Program-made: the position numbers and the translations under genes
Shown here: piece after piece, positions 34,369-41,811 of the stretch
How the letters are laid out: every line of letters begins with the position of its first letter
Numbering within the stretch: the stretch's first letter is position 1
Source: Ruminococcus sp.
GTDB taxonomy: Bacteria; Bacillota; Clostridia; Oscillospirales; Ruminococcaceae
DNA: 64,000 bases
Reading direction: 5' to 3'
Assembly (NCBI GenBank): GCA_017460665.1
Contig: JAFUAO010000091.1
Location: 1-64,000 of the forward strand
Notes under the pieces: model-generated
Databases searched by the model: none
The model's input: the letters and a program-made list of their open reading frames with translations, nothing else
Told to the model about the DNA's origin: nothing

Positions 34369-34956
34369 ATGAAAAACAATATCGTTTATACTGCGGAAAG
34401 AAGGAGCGGAGCTCTCCGGCTGAGTCTGCTGATCGTGGCAGGGATCGCTGCCGGCACCGCATTTGCTGCCGGAAAGGGCAACCTATCACAGGCTTGGGCT
34501 CACCAGTTCTTTTCGCCTATTTTCAGCGGAAATACTGCGGCGGAGGTCTTTCGGAACACCTTCCTCTCCTCCGCTGCGTTCATTACAGCAGCCTTCTTCA
34601 TCGGCCTTTCTGCTGCCGGACAGCCCTTCGGAGCCGCCCTCGCCTTGTACAGGGGCTTCGGGATCGGCGCCTCCGCAGCAGGGATGTACCTTTCGGAGGG
34701 TGCCTCGGCACTTCCGGCCGTGCTGGTGCTGCTGGTCCCGAAGGCCTTGGCTGTTTCGGCAGTCTCGGTCCTTGCAGTAAGAGAGCTCTTCCGCAGCTCC
34801 GGGACTCTCCTGCGGTTTTTTCTATTTGGCGAGAACGGGGCCAGGCGGCCCTCCGCTAAGCTGTACCTCATCAAGTACGGCGTGCTCATGCTGCTCTCGC
34901 TGCTGATCTCCGGAGCAGACGCTGCAATGAATTACTTCTTCGCAGGGCTGCTCTGA
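34369..34956 (+). CDS. SpoIIM-like multi-pass membrane protein
   Basis: 195 residues. About five hydrophobic segments; the order FRNTFLSSAAFITAAFFIGLS, GAALALYRGFGIGASAAG and a final YLIKYGVLMLLSLLISGAD stretch resembles stage II sporulation protein M/DUF95-like proteins. The assignment is by pattern only and the protein may not function in sporulation. It follows proC and precedes a DUF624-like gene. Confidence 0.55.
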   Translation: MKNNIVYTAERRSGALRLSLLIVAGIAAGTAFAAGKGNLSQAWAHQFFSPIFSGNTAAEVFRNTFLSSAAFITAAFFIGLSAAGQPFGAALALYRGFGIGASAAGMYLSEGASALPAVLVLLVPKALAVSAVSVLAVRELFRSSGTLLRFFLFGENGARRPSAKLYLIKYGVLMLLSLLISGADAAMNYFFAGLL

Positions 34957-34976
34957 AACAATTGGAGGATGTTAAA

Positions 34977-35900
34977 TTGGGAATTTTTTTTAAGGACTAC
35001 GAAAGCTCAGGACCCGGCATTGCCAAAAACGGTCCGAAAAAGAAGGGCATCGCCCTGTTCTTCGATATTTTTCTGCGGAAATTCTGGGTGCTCTTCGGAC
35101 TGAACATGATCTACTTCATCTTCTTCCTGCCGCTGGTACTGGCATTTGCGGCGCTGAGCTTCATGAAGGACTACAACGCACTTCTGGCCGTGATAACGGT
35201 GTGCATGATCGTTTTTGCGGTGATGATCGGCCCTGCCACCGCCGGACTGACCAAGGTGCTCAGGTGCTTTATCCTTGAAAAGCACACCTTTATCTTCCGT
35301 GACTTTTTCAAGGCCTTCAAGACCAATTTCAAGAAGGCCGTCGCTATCGGTATGATCGACGTGCTGGTCATGATGAGCGTTTTCGCAGCCTACAACGTCT
35401 ACCCGGGACTTGCTATCCAGGCCGGGACCAAGCTCCTTTACGTCCCTATGGTGCTGACCTTCAGCTTGGGACTGGTGGTGGTCATGATGAACTACTACAT
35501 CTTCCTGATGCTGATCGCCACGGATCTTTCTCTAAAGGACCTGATCAAGAACAGCTTTGCGCTGGCCTTTTTGGGAATGAAGAAGAACCTGATCTCCTTC
35601 GTGATCAGCACTGTGGTCCTGGTGCTCATGGGGCTATTGCTGCTGTATGCACCTCCCCTTTTCATGCTGATAGCGCCATTTCTTCCGGCAGCTCAGCTCT
35701 GTTTCATCATCTGCTTCAACTCCTACCCCGTGATCCAGACCTACGTCATCAACCCCTACTACACCAGTATCGGGCAGGTCAATCCTGAGCTCACAGGCGG
35801 CTTCGACGACATCGAGGAAGAGGCCGTTTTCCAGGATATGGGCGGCAAGGAGAAGCCTGTTGAGAAGCGCAAAAAAGGCAAAGGAAGACACATCTCCTAA
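34977..35900 (+). CDS. DUF624/YesL-like membrane protein
   Basis: 307 residues if it starts at TTG 34977, eight bases after GGAGG; the earlier TTG at 34962 overlaps the ribosome site. The first ~70 residues are basic and lead to a hydrophobic segment, with the FWVLFGLNMIYFIFFLP region and a later FRDFFKAFKTNFKKA loop typical of DUF624 proteins. Five or six membrane segments, with a charged cytoplasmic tail rich in Lys. Function unknown; relatives often accompany carbohydrate ABC transporters, which are not present here. Confidence 0.7.
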   Translation: MGIFFKDYESSGPGIAKNGPKKKGIALFFDIFLRKFWVLFGLNMIYFIFFLPLVLAFAALSFMKDYNALLAVITVCMIVFAVMIGPATAGLTKVLRCFILEKHTFIFRDFFKAFKTNFKKAVAIGMIDVLVMMSVFAAYNVYPGLAIQAGTKLLYVPMVLTFSLGLVVVMMNYYIFLMLIATDLSLKDLIKNSFALAFLGMKKNLISFVISTVVLVLMGLLLLYAPPLFMLIAPFLPAAQLCFIICFNSYPVIQTYVINPYYTSIGQVNPELTGGFDDIEEEAVFQDMGGKEKPVEKRKKGKGRHIS

Positions 35901-35913
35901 GTCCACAAAAAAA

Positions 35914-35948
35914 CAGCCCTGGAGCGGTCCTTATACCGCCTCAGGGCT
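35914..35948. terminator. Terminator after the proC operon
   Basis: AGCCCTGGAGCGGT / ACCGCCTCAGGGCT (about 35915-35928 with 35935-35948) between convergent genes, A-rich left and TTTG right. Confidence 0.8.
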
Positions 35949-35965
35949 TTGTTCATCTTATATGC

Positions 35966-36517
35966 CTAACAGCAAAGGCACCACTCGGCAAAATCCTCCA
36001 CGAGCTCTCGGCCGTTGGCCTTGATGTTCTGCTCGGCGATCTCGTCGTAATATTCCAGCTCATGGATCAAGATTGGCAGCTCCTTCCCGAATTTCCGGGT
36101 AAGGACCTTCTCCTGGTGGAGCTCTTTGACCACTTCGATGAGGACCGAAACGAAGGCCTTAGTGACCTCCGAGGCTCTCTCAAAGGCCTCCTCAAGGGAG
36201 AGCTCTCCCTCCTCAAAATACGGCAGGCCGCTATTTTTGATCCAGTCCTTCACCGTCTCGGCAGTTTCGCCCTCTCCGAAAACGAAAAAATCGTTGTGGA
36301 GCCAGAAGGCAAAATTCCACCTTGCTTCCTCCTCGTCAGAGGCAAAGCCCTTATCCAGCTCCGACCGGACCTGGCTCTCAGTGTTGTAGCCAAGGGTCAC
36401 GGTGGGCTTGCAGGGATCGTCGTTATCGTCGTAAACATATAGCGATACGGCGTAAATGTCGGTATCGGTCCAAGTGCTTATGCTGTCAGCGATGAGCTGC
36501 TTGATCTTGTCTTTCAT
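35966..36517 (-). CDS. Hypothetical protein, possibly DUF4303-like
   Basis: 183 residues from ATG 36517 after AGAGGG. Acidic, soluble, no signal peptide. The beginning (WTDTDIYAVSLYVYDDNDD) and the middle (EARWNFAFWLHNDFF) resemble the DUF4303 group, some members of which lie in toxin-immunity loci, but I am not certain. It ends in Cys-Leu-Cys-Cys, which could bind metal, fitting its position 25 bases after two metal-homeostasis GTPase genes in an apparent operon. Confidence 0.5.
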   Translation of the reverse strand: MKDKIKQLIADSISTWTDTDIYAVSLYVYDDNDDPCKPTVTLGYNTESQVRSELDKGFASDEEEARWNFAFWLHNDFFVFGEGETAETVKDWIKNSGLPYFEEGELSLEEAFERASEVTKAFVSVLIEVVKELHQEKVLTRKFGKELPILIHELEYYDEIAEQNIKANGRELVEDFAEWCLCC

Positions 36518-36542
36518 AAGGAAACCCTCTCTCGGCAGGCGT

Positions 36543-37508
36543 TTAATAGAACGTAGCGACCTCTCTCTCCGGCATCACGGAGTCCGTCATGGTCTTGATG
36601 TTGAGCACAGGGCCCGGTCCCTTGTAGAGCTTGTGTCGCTGCACGCTTATGTCGGCGGTCAGCATGATCCAGTGCTTCTGACGTGGAATGAAGTCCTCCT
36701 TGTCGTACCGGGCCACCAGCCAGCAGTACTGTATGTCCTCCACACAGCAGGTCATGATGTGTCTGCCTACAGCGAAGGTATATGCCGGGAACTTGCCGTT
36801 TTTCGCTGCAAGAGCCTTGAAGGTAACGGTCTTGCCGTCGTACTTTTCGGGCTCCTCCATGATGTCACGGTAGAACAAGGCGAAGTCCTCGTCCTTGATC
36901 ACGATGTTGTCGGCCTCGATGTCGAAGGGCAGCGGATCCTCGATGTCGTCGAAGACCACCTTCCCGTCGGCGTACTCATAGCAAATATCAGACCGCCGTG
37001 ATACTCCACGGACGATCTTGTGGAACTCGTTGGGGTCCATGGACTTGTCAAAACGGTTGAACACCGTCAGCTCGCAGAGGTTCAGCTTATCCACCACAAG
37101 GCTTCGCATATTGGCGTTGTAGTTCATGAAGGTGGTGGCGTCTGCGAAGAACATGATCTGAGCGATCACCCAATTCTGGGGCATATTGTTGAACAGGTCC
37201 GAGGCGTTCCACATACCGTTGTACTCCACGATCACGCGCTCGGCCTTAGTGTCATAGGCCAGCTTCGCAAGGTCGGCGATCTTGAGCTCCTCCTTGTCCT
37301 CGATAACGTGGAAAACGTTGCGGCTCTTCTTGGGGAATTTTGACGGATCGTACTCCTCGATACCCTCCTCGCAGACCAGTATCAGGGTCTGGTCGCCGTT
37401 TGAAAAGCGCTTGTCCTCAAGAGTCTCCTGAATGAACTTGGTCTTTCCGGATTCAAGAAATCCGAGGAACAGATAGACTGGGATCTGCTCCTGACTGTTA
37501 TTAGGCAT
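36543..37508 (-). CDS. G3E-type GTPase fused to a TIGR03943/YcgQ-like domain
   Basis: 321 residues from ATG 37508 after AAGGAG. The N-terminal ~200 residues are a CobW/G3E-like P-loop domain with GFLESGKTKF, but they lack the CxCC metal motif seen in its neighbour. The C-terminal ~100 residues (KYDGKTVTFKALA, FAVGRHIMTCCVEDIQY) match the C-terminal domain of TIGR03943/YcgQ-type proteins, including the Arg-x-x-x-x-Cys-Cys motif. That family accompanies CobW GTPases in zinc-responsive loci. It lies 11 bases after the His-rich GTPase gene and probably works with it. Confidence 0.7.
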   Translation of the reverse strand: MPNNSQEQIPVYLFLGFLESGKTKFIQETLEDKRFSNGDQTLILVCEEGIEEYDPSKFPKKSRNVFHVIEDKEELKIADLAKLAYDTKAERVIVEYNGMWNASDLFNNMPQNWVIAQIMFFADATTFMNYNANMRSLVVDKLNLCELTVFNRFDKSMDPNEFHKIVRGVSRRSDICYEYADGKVVFDDIEDPLPFDIEADNIVIKDEDFALFYRDIMEEPEKYDGKTVTFKALAAKNGKFPAYTFAVGRHIMTCCVEDIQYCWLVARYDKEDFIPRQKHWIMLTADISVQRHKLYKGPGPVLNIKTMTDSVMPEREVATFY

Positions 37509-37519
37509 AATATCTCTCC

Positions 37520-38647
37520 TTATCCAACGCAGAACAGCTTTGCGATAGCGTCCTCTTTGAGCTTTGAGCCGATAACGCACAGACGGCCTGTTGTCTCGGC
37601 CGAGCCGGTGCGGACGTCCGGAACTCCCGGAACGTAGTCGAAGTGGATCCACTGACCGTCCTCGCCGGCAACGATACCCTTGGCACGGAGCACAAGTCCG
37701 TAGGTCTCCTCGTCGGAAAGAGCCTCCAATGCGGCCTTTATAGCCTCAGCAGTGTAAGGACGGGGAGTCTCGGTTCCCCAGCTGGTGAATACCTCATCGG
37801 CGTGGTGGTGATGATGATCGTGGTCGTGATCGTGGCAGCCGCAGGTGCAGTCCGGACCGTGGTCGTGGTGATGCTCATGCTCTTCATCATGATCATGGTG
37901 GTGGTGCTCATGCTCGTCGTCATGATCATGGTGGTGGTGCTCATGCTCCTCGTCGTGGTCGTGGTGGTGCTCGTGCTCCTCGTCGTGGTCATGGTGGTGG
38001 TGATGATGCTCGTTCTCCTCAGCAAGAAGCGCCTTCAGCTCGTCGTCTAAGGTGTTCTTCTGTGTCATTGCGTCAGTGAGCTGCTTGCCAGAGAGCTCGT
38101 CCCACTCAGTCGTAACGATAGGCGCGGCAGGATTGAACTCCCTCAGGCGCTCCACTACCTCGCCGATCTTCTCCTGAGTAAGGCCTGTAGTGTGGCTGAG
38201 TATGATACAGCTTGCGTAGGTGATCTGGTTGTTGAAGAACTCGCCGAAGTTCTTCTGGTACATCTTGCACTTCTTTGCGTCAACGACCGTGGTGAAGCCG
38301 TCCAGCTCTACATCGTGAGCATTTATGTTCTGGACCGCATTGATGACGTCGCTGAGCTTTCCGACGCCGGAGGGCTCGATAAGGATACGGTCAGGATGAT
38401 ACTCCTCCAGCACCTTCTCCAGGGCCTTGCCGAAGTCTCCCACAAGGCTGCAGCAGATACAGCCGGAATTCATCTCAGTTATCTCGATACCGGCGTCCTT
38501 CAGGAAGCCTCCGTCGATGCCGATGTCGCCGAACTCGTTCTCGATGAGCACGAGCTTCTCGCCCTTGTAGCCCTCATTTATCAGCTTCTTGATGAGGGTA
38601 GTCTTACCGGCTCCCAAAAAGCCGGAGAAAATGGTGATCTTTGTCAT
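37520..38647 (-). CDS. CobW/ZNG1-family metal chaperone GTPase with His-rich insert
   Basis: 375 residues. Walker A GFLGAGKTTL, the CobW metal motif GCICC near residue 73 and ILIEPSGVGK. Residues ~213-283 are a low-complexity metal-binding stretch of four or more units of about 11 residues built from His, Asp and Glu, ending in a Cys-Thr-Cys-Gly-Cys site. The CobW C-terminal domain follows. G3E GTPases deliver zinc, cobalt or nickel to client proteins. It is first in an operon with the YcgQ-like fusion. No clear Zur box was seen, so zinc control is only inferred from family. Confidence 0.88.
   Translation of the reverse strand: MTKITIFSGFLGAGKTTLIKKLINEGYKGEKLVLIENEFGDIGIDGGFLKDAGIEITEMNSGCICCSLVGDFGKALEKVLEEYHPDRILIEPSGVGKLSDVINAVQNINAHDVELDGFTTVVDAKKCKMYQKNFGEFFNNQITYASCIILSHTTGLTQEKIGEVVERLREFNPAAPIVTTEWDELSGKQLTDAMTQKNTLDDELKALLAEENEHHHHHHDHDEEHEHHHDHDEEHEHHHHDHDDEHEHHHHDHDEEHEHHHDHGPDCTCGCHDHDHDHHHHHADEVFTSWGTETPRPYTAEAIKAALEALSDEETYGLVLRAKGIVAGEDGQWIHFDYVPGVPDVRTGSAETTGRLCVIGSKLKEDAIAKLFCVG
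37800..38010 (-). repeat. Tandem coding repeat for the His-rich region
   Basis: Degenerate 30-36-base units built from CAT/CAC, GAC/GAT and GAG codons encode four or more successive units of the form DHDEEHEHHH. Length variation between strains is likely. Confidence 0.8.
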
Positions 38648-38701
38648 TCATCTGCACTTCTTTCTATAGGATATTGCCGTGATCAACGGCCGCTAACTTT
38701 T

Positions 38702-38730
38702 ATTATAACACATCTCTCAGAAAAATGCAA
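38702..38730 (-). promoter_or_regulatory. Promoter of the G3E GTPase operon
   Basis: Minus strand TTGCAT (38730-38725), 17 bases, TATAAT (38707-38702). A small GCCGT/ACGGC hairpin lies in the leader. Confidence 0.8.
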
Positions 38731-38751
38731 GCGGCCTTACTGTCAGACAGC

Positions 38752-38785
38752 AGAAATAAGCTGCACAGAGCCTCCTGTGCAGCTT
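38752..38785 (-). terminator. Terminator after the HNH nuclease gene
   Basis: GCTGCACAG / CTGTGCAGC (38760-38768 with 38775-38783); the minus strand continues TTATTTCTG. Confidence 0.75.
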
Positions 38786-38802
38786 TTGTACTTGTTTCGG
38801 CC

Positions 38803-39498
38803 TTACATGCCCATGCCCTGGCCTTTGTTCTGGGACTTGTAGAACTCCTCCAGCTCGGCCCTTGCCTCCTTAGCTCTGGCCTCCTGCTGGGCCTTGATCT
38901 GCTGCTCCTTAGCAGCCATCTCAGCCTCGATCTGAGGGCGTTCGGCATCTGCTCTAGCCTGGATCTCCTTCCACTCTGGGCTTCCGTAAAGAGGCATATT
39001 ATCAGCTGTATAGCCGTATCTGTCGGCTATAGACTGGTCCTCCTTGGGCTTGCCTTCGTGCTTTTCCCAGCTTCCTTCATATCCCATAGCTTCACCTCCC
39101 ATCTTCTGGCCTTGGACAGGCTGGCTCAGCTCCATGGCCTTGCACGGGATGAGCTCGTCGTCCTTGAATTCAGTATAGGTCTTAGTCTCCGGGTCATAAT
39201 GCCAATTCGTCGGGTTCTGCCAGTTCCCCTTGTGAGCCTCAAGGTGCTCGTCCTTCGTCAGGAACTGGATATTATCAGGATCTCCCTGATATTCGGGGTA
39301 TTTCTCCACACTTTTCATGTGCTGGCCCTCAAAGGCCCTCCCCTTTTCGTCGTAGGCCTTGCCCTTCTGCGGGTCAAGGATATCCTTCTGCTGCTGCTCG
39401 GTCCAGTCACGGGTGCCTTTGCCCTCGCTGACCAGCTCCTGCTCTCTCTGCCAGGCCTTTCGTATGGCGGAGTTTGCCTCCGAAGTTCTCTGGGACAT
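38803..39498 (-). CDS. Probable HNH-type nuclease (toxin-like)
   Basis: 231 residues from ATG 39498 after AGGAGAG. The motif GQHMKSVEKYP (His60), then GDPDNIQFLTKDEHLEAHKGN with Asn76, His85 and His89, has the spacing of HNH/treble-clef nucleases of the polymorphic-toxin class (LHH/WHH-like). The C-terminal ~80 residues are a Glu/Ala/Gln-rich coiled coil ending GMGM. There is no signal peptide. It starts four bases after a SUKH-type immunity gene, and behind a VirD4-like ATPase, so it could be a translocated DNase or a defence nuclease. Catalysis is inferred from motif only. Confidence 0.7.
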   Translation of the reverse strand: MSQRTSEANSAIRKAWQREQELVSEGKGTRDWTEQQQKDILDPQKGKAYDEKGRAFEGQHMKSVEKYPEYQGDPDNIQFLTKDEHLEAHKGNWQNPTNWHYDPETKTYTEFKDDELIPCKAMELSQPVQGQKMGGEAMGYEGSWEKHEGKPKEDQSIADRYGYTADNMPLYGSPEWKEIQARADAERPQIEAEMAAKEQQIKAQQEARAKEARAELEEFYKSQNKGQGMGM

Positions 39499-39502
39499 AG
39501 GA

Positions 39503-39928
39503 TCACTCTCCTATCCCAAGGATCCCGCTCAGGTCACGCAGGAAGGAGAAAAAGTCGCTGTAGACCTCGTCCGGCTCGATCCTTCCGGCGTCCTTGTTAT
39601 AGATCGAGATAGTCTCTGAGCCCTTCTTCATCATGATCGGGTCTCCCGAAGCAAGAGCTCCGATCACGACGTAGCTGTCATCAGGCCTTGGACCGTCGTC
39701 CACACCGATCAGCGGCTCCTTCGCCACGCCGTAGAACTGCACCCCGGCCGGCAGGAAGCATTCTCCGCCGTCCGAGAACTTCAGCCACTGTCTGTATTTT
39801 TCCGGGAGCCTGATCCCGTTCTTTTCCTCGAAGGCAGAGATCTGGCTCTCCACAGCCGGAATAAAGAACCGCATGGTCCCCTGCTTTCTCAGAGTCTCTG
39901 TGATCGTTCTAAGCTCCTGTGAGATCAT
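39503..39928 (-). CDS. SMI1/KNR4 (SUKH) family protein, probable immunity protein
   Basis: 141 residues from ATG 39928, ribosome site AGGAAGGAG. The core ISAFEEKNGIRLPEKYRQWLKFSDGG is the hallmark of SUKH proteins, followed by the VVIG and YNKDAG...FFSFLRD blocks. SUKH proteins typically neutralise the nuclease toxin encoded next to them; the adjacent gene is an HNH-type nuclease. Order here is immunity before toxin, the reverse of many toxin-immunity pairs. Confidence 0.85.
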   Translation of the reverse strand: MISQELRTITETLRKQGTMRFFIPAVESQISAFEEKNGIRLPEKYRQWLKFSDGGECFLPAGVQFYGVAKEPLIGVDDGPRPDDSYVVIGALASGDPIMMKKGSETISIYNKDAGRIEPDEVYSDFFSFLRDLSGILGIGE

Positions 39929-39949
39929 ATCATCACGCTCCTTCCTTCG

Positions 39950-41560
39950 TTAGCTGCCCAAGCCGCCCAGAACGTACTGCCTGTTGAATATCAGGAACAG
40001 CACCAGCAGCGCTATCATTGCGAAAAAGCATATGCAGAGTATCGTGCTGAGGACGAAGGCGATCCATGCGTCCTGCTTTGCCCTTGTGGTCTGGCCGGGA
40101 CCCGAGGTGAGGGTCCGCATGAAGTCGAACATTCCGCAGTAGCTGGCCTTGCAGTAGGAAACGATCTTTGAGTAGCCCGAGCGCACCGAAACGATCCCGT
40201 AGATGTACTGCAACCCCCAGAATATCATTATATTGAACGGGATAACTGCATTGATCCAGAACTGGGCCAAAAGCAGGATCTGTGTGAGATACGCCCAAGG
40301 GATCCCTGTCAGGTCCTCCTCGTCCTCGATGATGCTGAGGAAGGAGGCCAGCAGCGATGAGATGATAGCTGTCATTACGATGAAGCGTATCTGGCCATTG
40401 GTAAGCTGATCCCTCTCGAAGACCAGATTTTTCCCGAAGAGCTTGCTGACGTACTCCCTTGTATTGAAATCGTTGGAACGGAATGCGTAGATCGAGGAAA
40501 AACCGGAAATGATGTTGGTGGCCTGGGCCTCGTTGGAGTAATTAGCCTTGAGCTGGTCAATGCTTTGCAGGCCTGCAAGGATCTTCACGCCCAGACCTCT
40601 GCCGAAGTTTATGCCGTCCTCCAGATGCCTTAGGTTCGGCAGCAGCTTCAGTTCATCGGCGATCAGGTAGACGTTGCCCTGAGTGGCGGTACGGCCCAGA
40701 GCCTCCTTCAGCGCAAGGTCGAACAGCAGCGTGTATATTGGCGAGAGCACGTCGCCGATGCTCATGTCGTATTCAAGGCAGAGGGTCCGGCCCTTCTTCT
40801 GGCGGACGAATCGGCGGATCGAGAAATCCCCGGCGTCGGCAAAGACTCCCGTGAAGATGTCCCTGACCGTGAAGTACATCTCTGAGAGCACGCCCTGAGC
40901 CTGAGCTCCGGACTCGCCGTCGATATAGGCCAGCACCGAAGCGAGATCCCGCTGAGTTTTCAGAAGGTCCCTTATCTGCCTTACGCTGGAGGTCTCAAGG
41001 TAGGTCTTGAGCTCGATGTTGTTCAGCTCCACACCGTCACGGAACAGCGCCAGCAGGATCGAAGCCAGCAGGTCCCTTGCGGCGTTCGGGAAAAATGGGT
41101 TGCTGGTGTTCTTCTCGGTCTTCTCCGAAAACAGGGATCTGCAGATCTCCTGAGTGTTCTGGATCACGCTGGTCTTGTCGCTGCCGTCGGCGGTGATCTC
41201 ACGGTAGATGTTCCACTTGGTGGAGATTTTTCTGTAGATGGGAGAATTGCCGATCACTAGGTCTCCGGGCTTGCTGAACTTGTTGTAGAAGTCCCCCTTG
41301 CTGTCGAAGATCAGCATGACGTCGTTTGGGGTCATACGGGCCATGAGCTGGCTGACGAAGTGGTAGAACAGGTTGGTCTTACCGCTTCCGGTGCCGCCCA
41401 CGAAGAGAGTGTGCTTGCTGAGGGCGCTCTCGTCTATCCCGAAGACCGATCTCTTCCCGGCGAATTCTCCGCTGATACGGAGAATGTTCTTATCCATCGG
41501 CGGAGGAGGCGCATTTGCGGCGACCATGCTGCCGTTGATTATTTCCTTGGTTATGAGCAT
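39950..41560 (-). CDS. VirD4/TraG-like ATPase with a C-terminal membrane domain
   Basis: 536 residues from ATG 41560 after GAGGTGAGG. Walker A GGTGSGKT (55-62), Walker B-like LIFDSKGDF (~83-91) and a second VYLIADELKLLP block with AGLQSIDQL place it with the VirD4/TraG/HerA coupling-type ATPases. After ~residue 390 the sequence turns hydrophobic: about four segments (390-470) and another (~500-530). Classic coupling proteins carry their membrane anchor at the N-terminus, so this order is unusual. No relaxase or conjugation genes are nearby. First gene of an operon with SUKH and HNH genes, probably activated through the palindrome at 41658. Confidence 0.78.
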   Translation of the reverse strand: MLITKEIINGSMVAANAPPPPMDKNILRISGEFAGKRSVFGIDESALSKHTLFVGGTGSGKTNLFYHFVSQLMARMTPNDVMLIFDSKGDFYNKFSKPGDLVIGNSPIYRKISTKWNIYREITADGSDKTSVIQNTQEICRSLFSEKTEKNTSNPFFPNAARDLLASILLALFRDGVELNNIELKTYLETSSVRQIRDLLKTQRDLASVLAYIDGESGAQAQGVLSEMYFTVRDIFTGVFADAGDFSIRRFVRQKKGRTLCLEYDMSIGDVLSPIYTLLFDLALKEALGRTATQGNVYLIADELKLLPNLRHLEDGINFGRGLGVKILAGLQSIDQLKANYSNEAQATNIISGFSSIYAFRSNDFNTREYVSKLFGKNLVFERDQLTNGQIRFIVMTAIISSLLASFLSIIEDEEDLTGIPWAYLTQILLLAQFWINAVIPFNIMIFWGLQYIYGIVSVRSGYSKIVSYCKASYCGMFDFMRTLTSGPGQTTRAKQDAWIAFVLSTILCICFFAMIALLVLFLIFNRQYVLGGLGS

Positions 41561-41634
41561 TTCCTCACCTCGATCTTCTCCTCACAGTACGATCTGCACA
41601 GAGATATAGTTGTCAGTGACAATAATTCTATTTA

Positions 41635-41640
41635 ATTATA
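41635..41640 (-). promoter_or_regulatory. -10 box of the ATPase-SUKH-HNH operon
   Basis: Minus strand TATAAT (41640-41635). The -35 position (41663-41658) reads GTGTGG, far from consensus, and is occupied by half of the palindromic site, as expected for an activator-dependent promoter. Confidence 0.65.
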
Positions 41641-41657
41641 TCATTGTAGATCTTTCC

Positions 41658-41673
41658 CCACACAAAAGTATAG
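41658..41673. promoter_or_regulatory. Palindromic operator, site 1
   Basis: CCACAC-AAAA-GTATAG. One of three matches to CYACRC-AAAA-GTRTAR in the window (others at 45767 and 45814). It sits over the -35 position of the leftward ATPase operon. Confidence 0.7.
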
Positions 41674-41741
41674 TTTTTATAAATTTCGCATACATTTTGT
41701 GTCAAATTATCGTATTTCTGTTTATTATTAGCTGCTTTACG

Positions 41742-41770
41742 TTGCTTTTTTTACGGCATTGTGCTATAAT
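41742..41770 (+). promoter_or_regulatory. Promoter of the split sensor genes
   Basis: TTGCTT (41742-41747), 17 bases, TATAAT (41765-41770). Confidence 0.7.
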
Positions 41771-41811
41771 CAACATTGCTAAGGGACCATTTTCAAGGAA
41801 GGGCGGATCTT

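Noticed and set aside
37800..38010. CRISPR-like tandem repeat
   Set aside because: The periodicity is in-frame His/Asp/Glu coding sequence; units vary and there are no spacers.
39950..41560. Conjugative element coupling protein
   Set aside because: No relaxase, VirB4/VirB6 homolog, integrase or attachment-site repeats occur around it in this window.
41690..41705. Fourth copy of the island palindrome (CATACA-TTTT-GTGTCA)
   Set aside because: Only one half-site matches; the other is shifted by a base, and it is not positioned at a promoter element.
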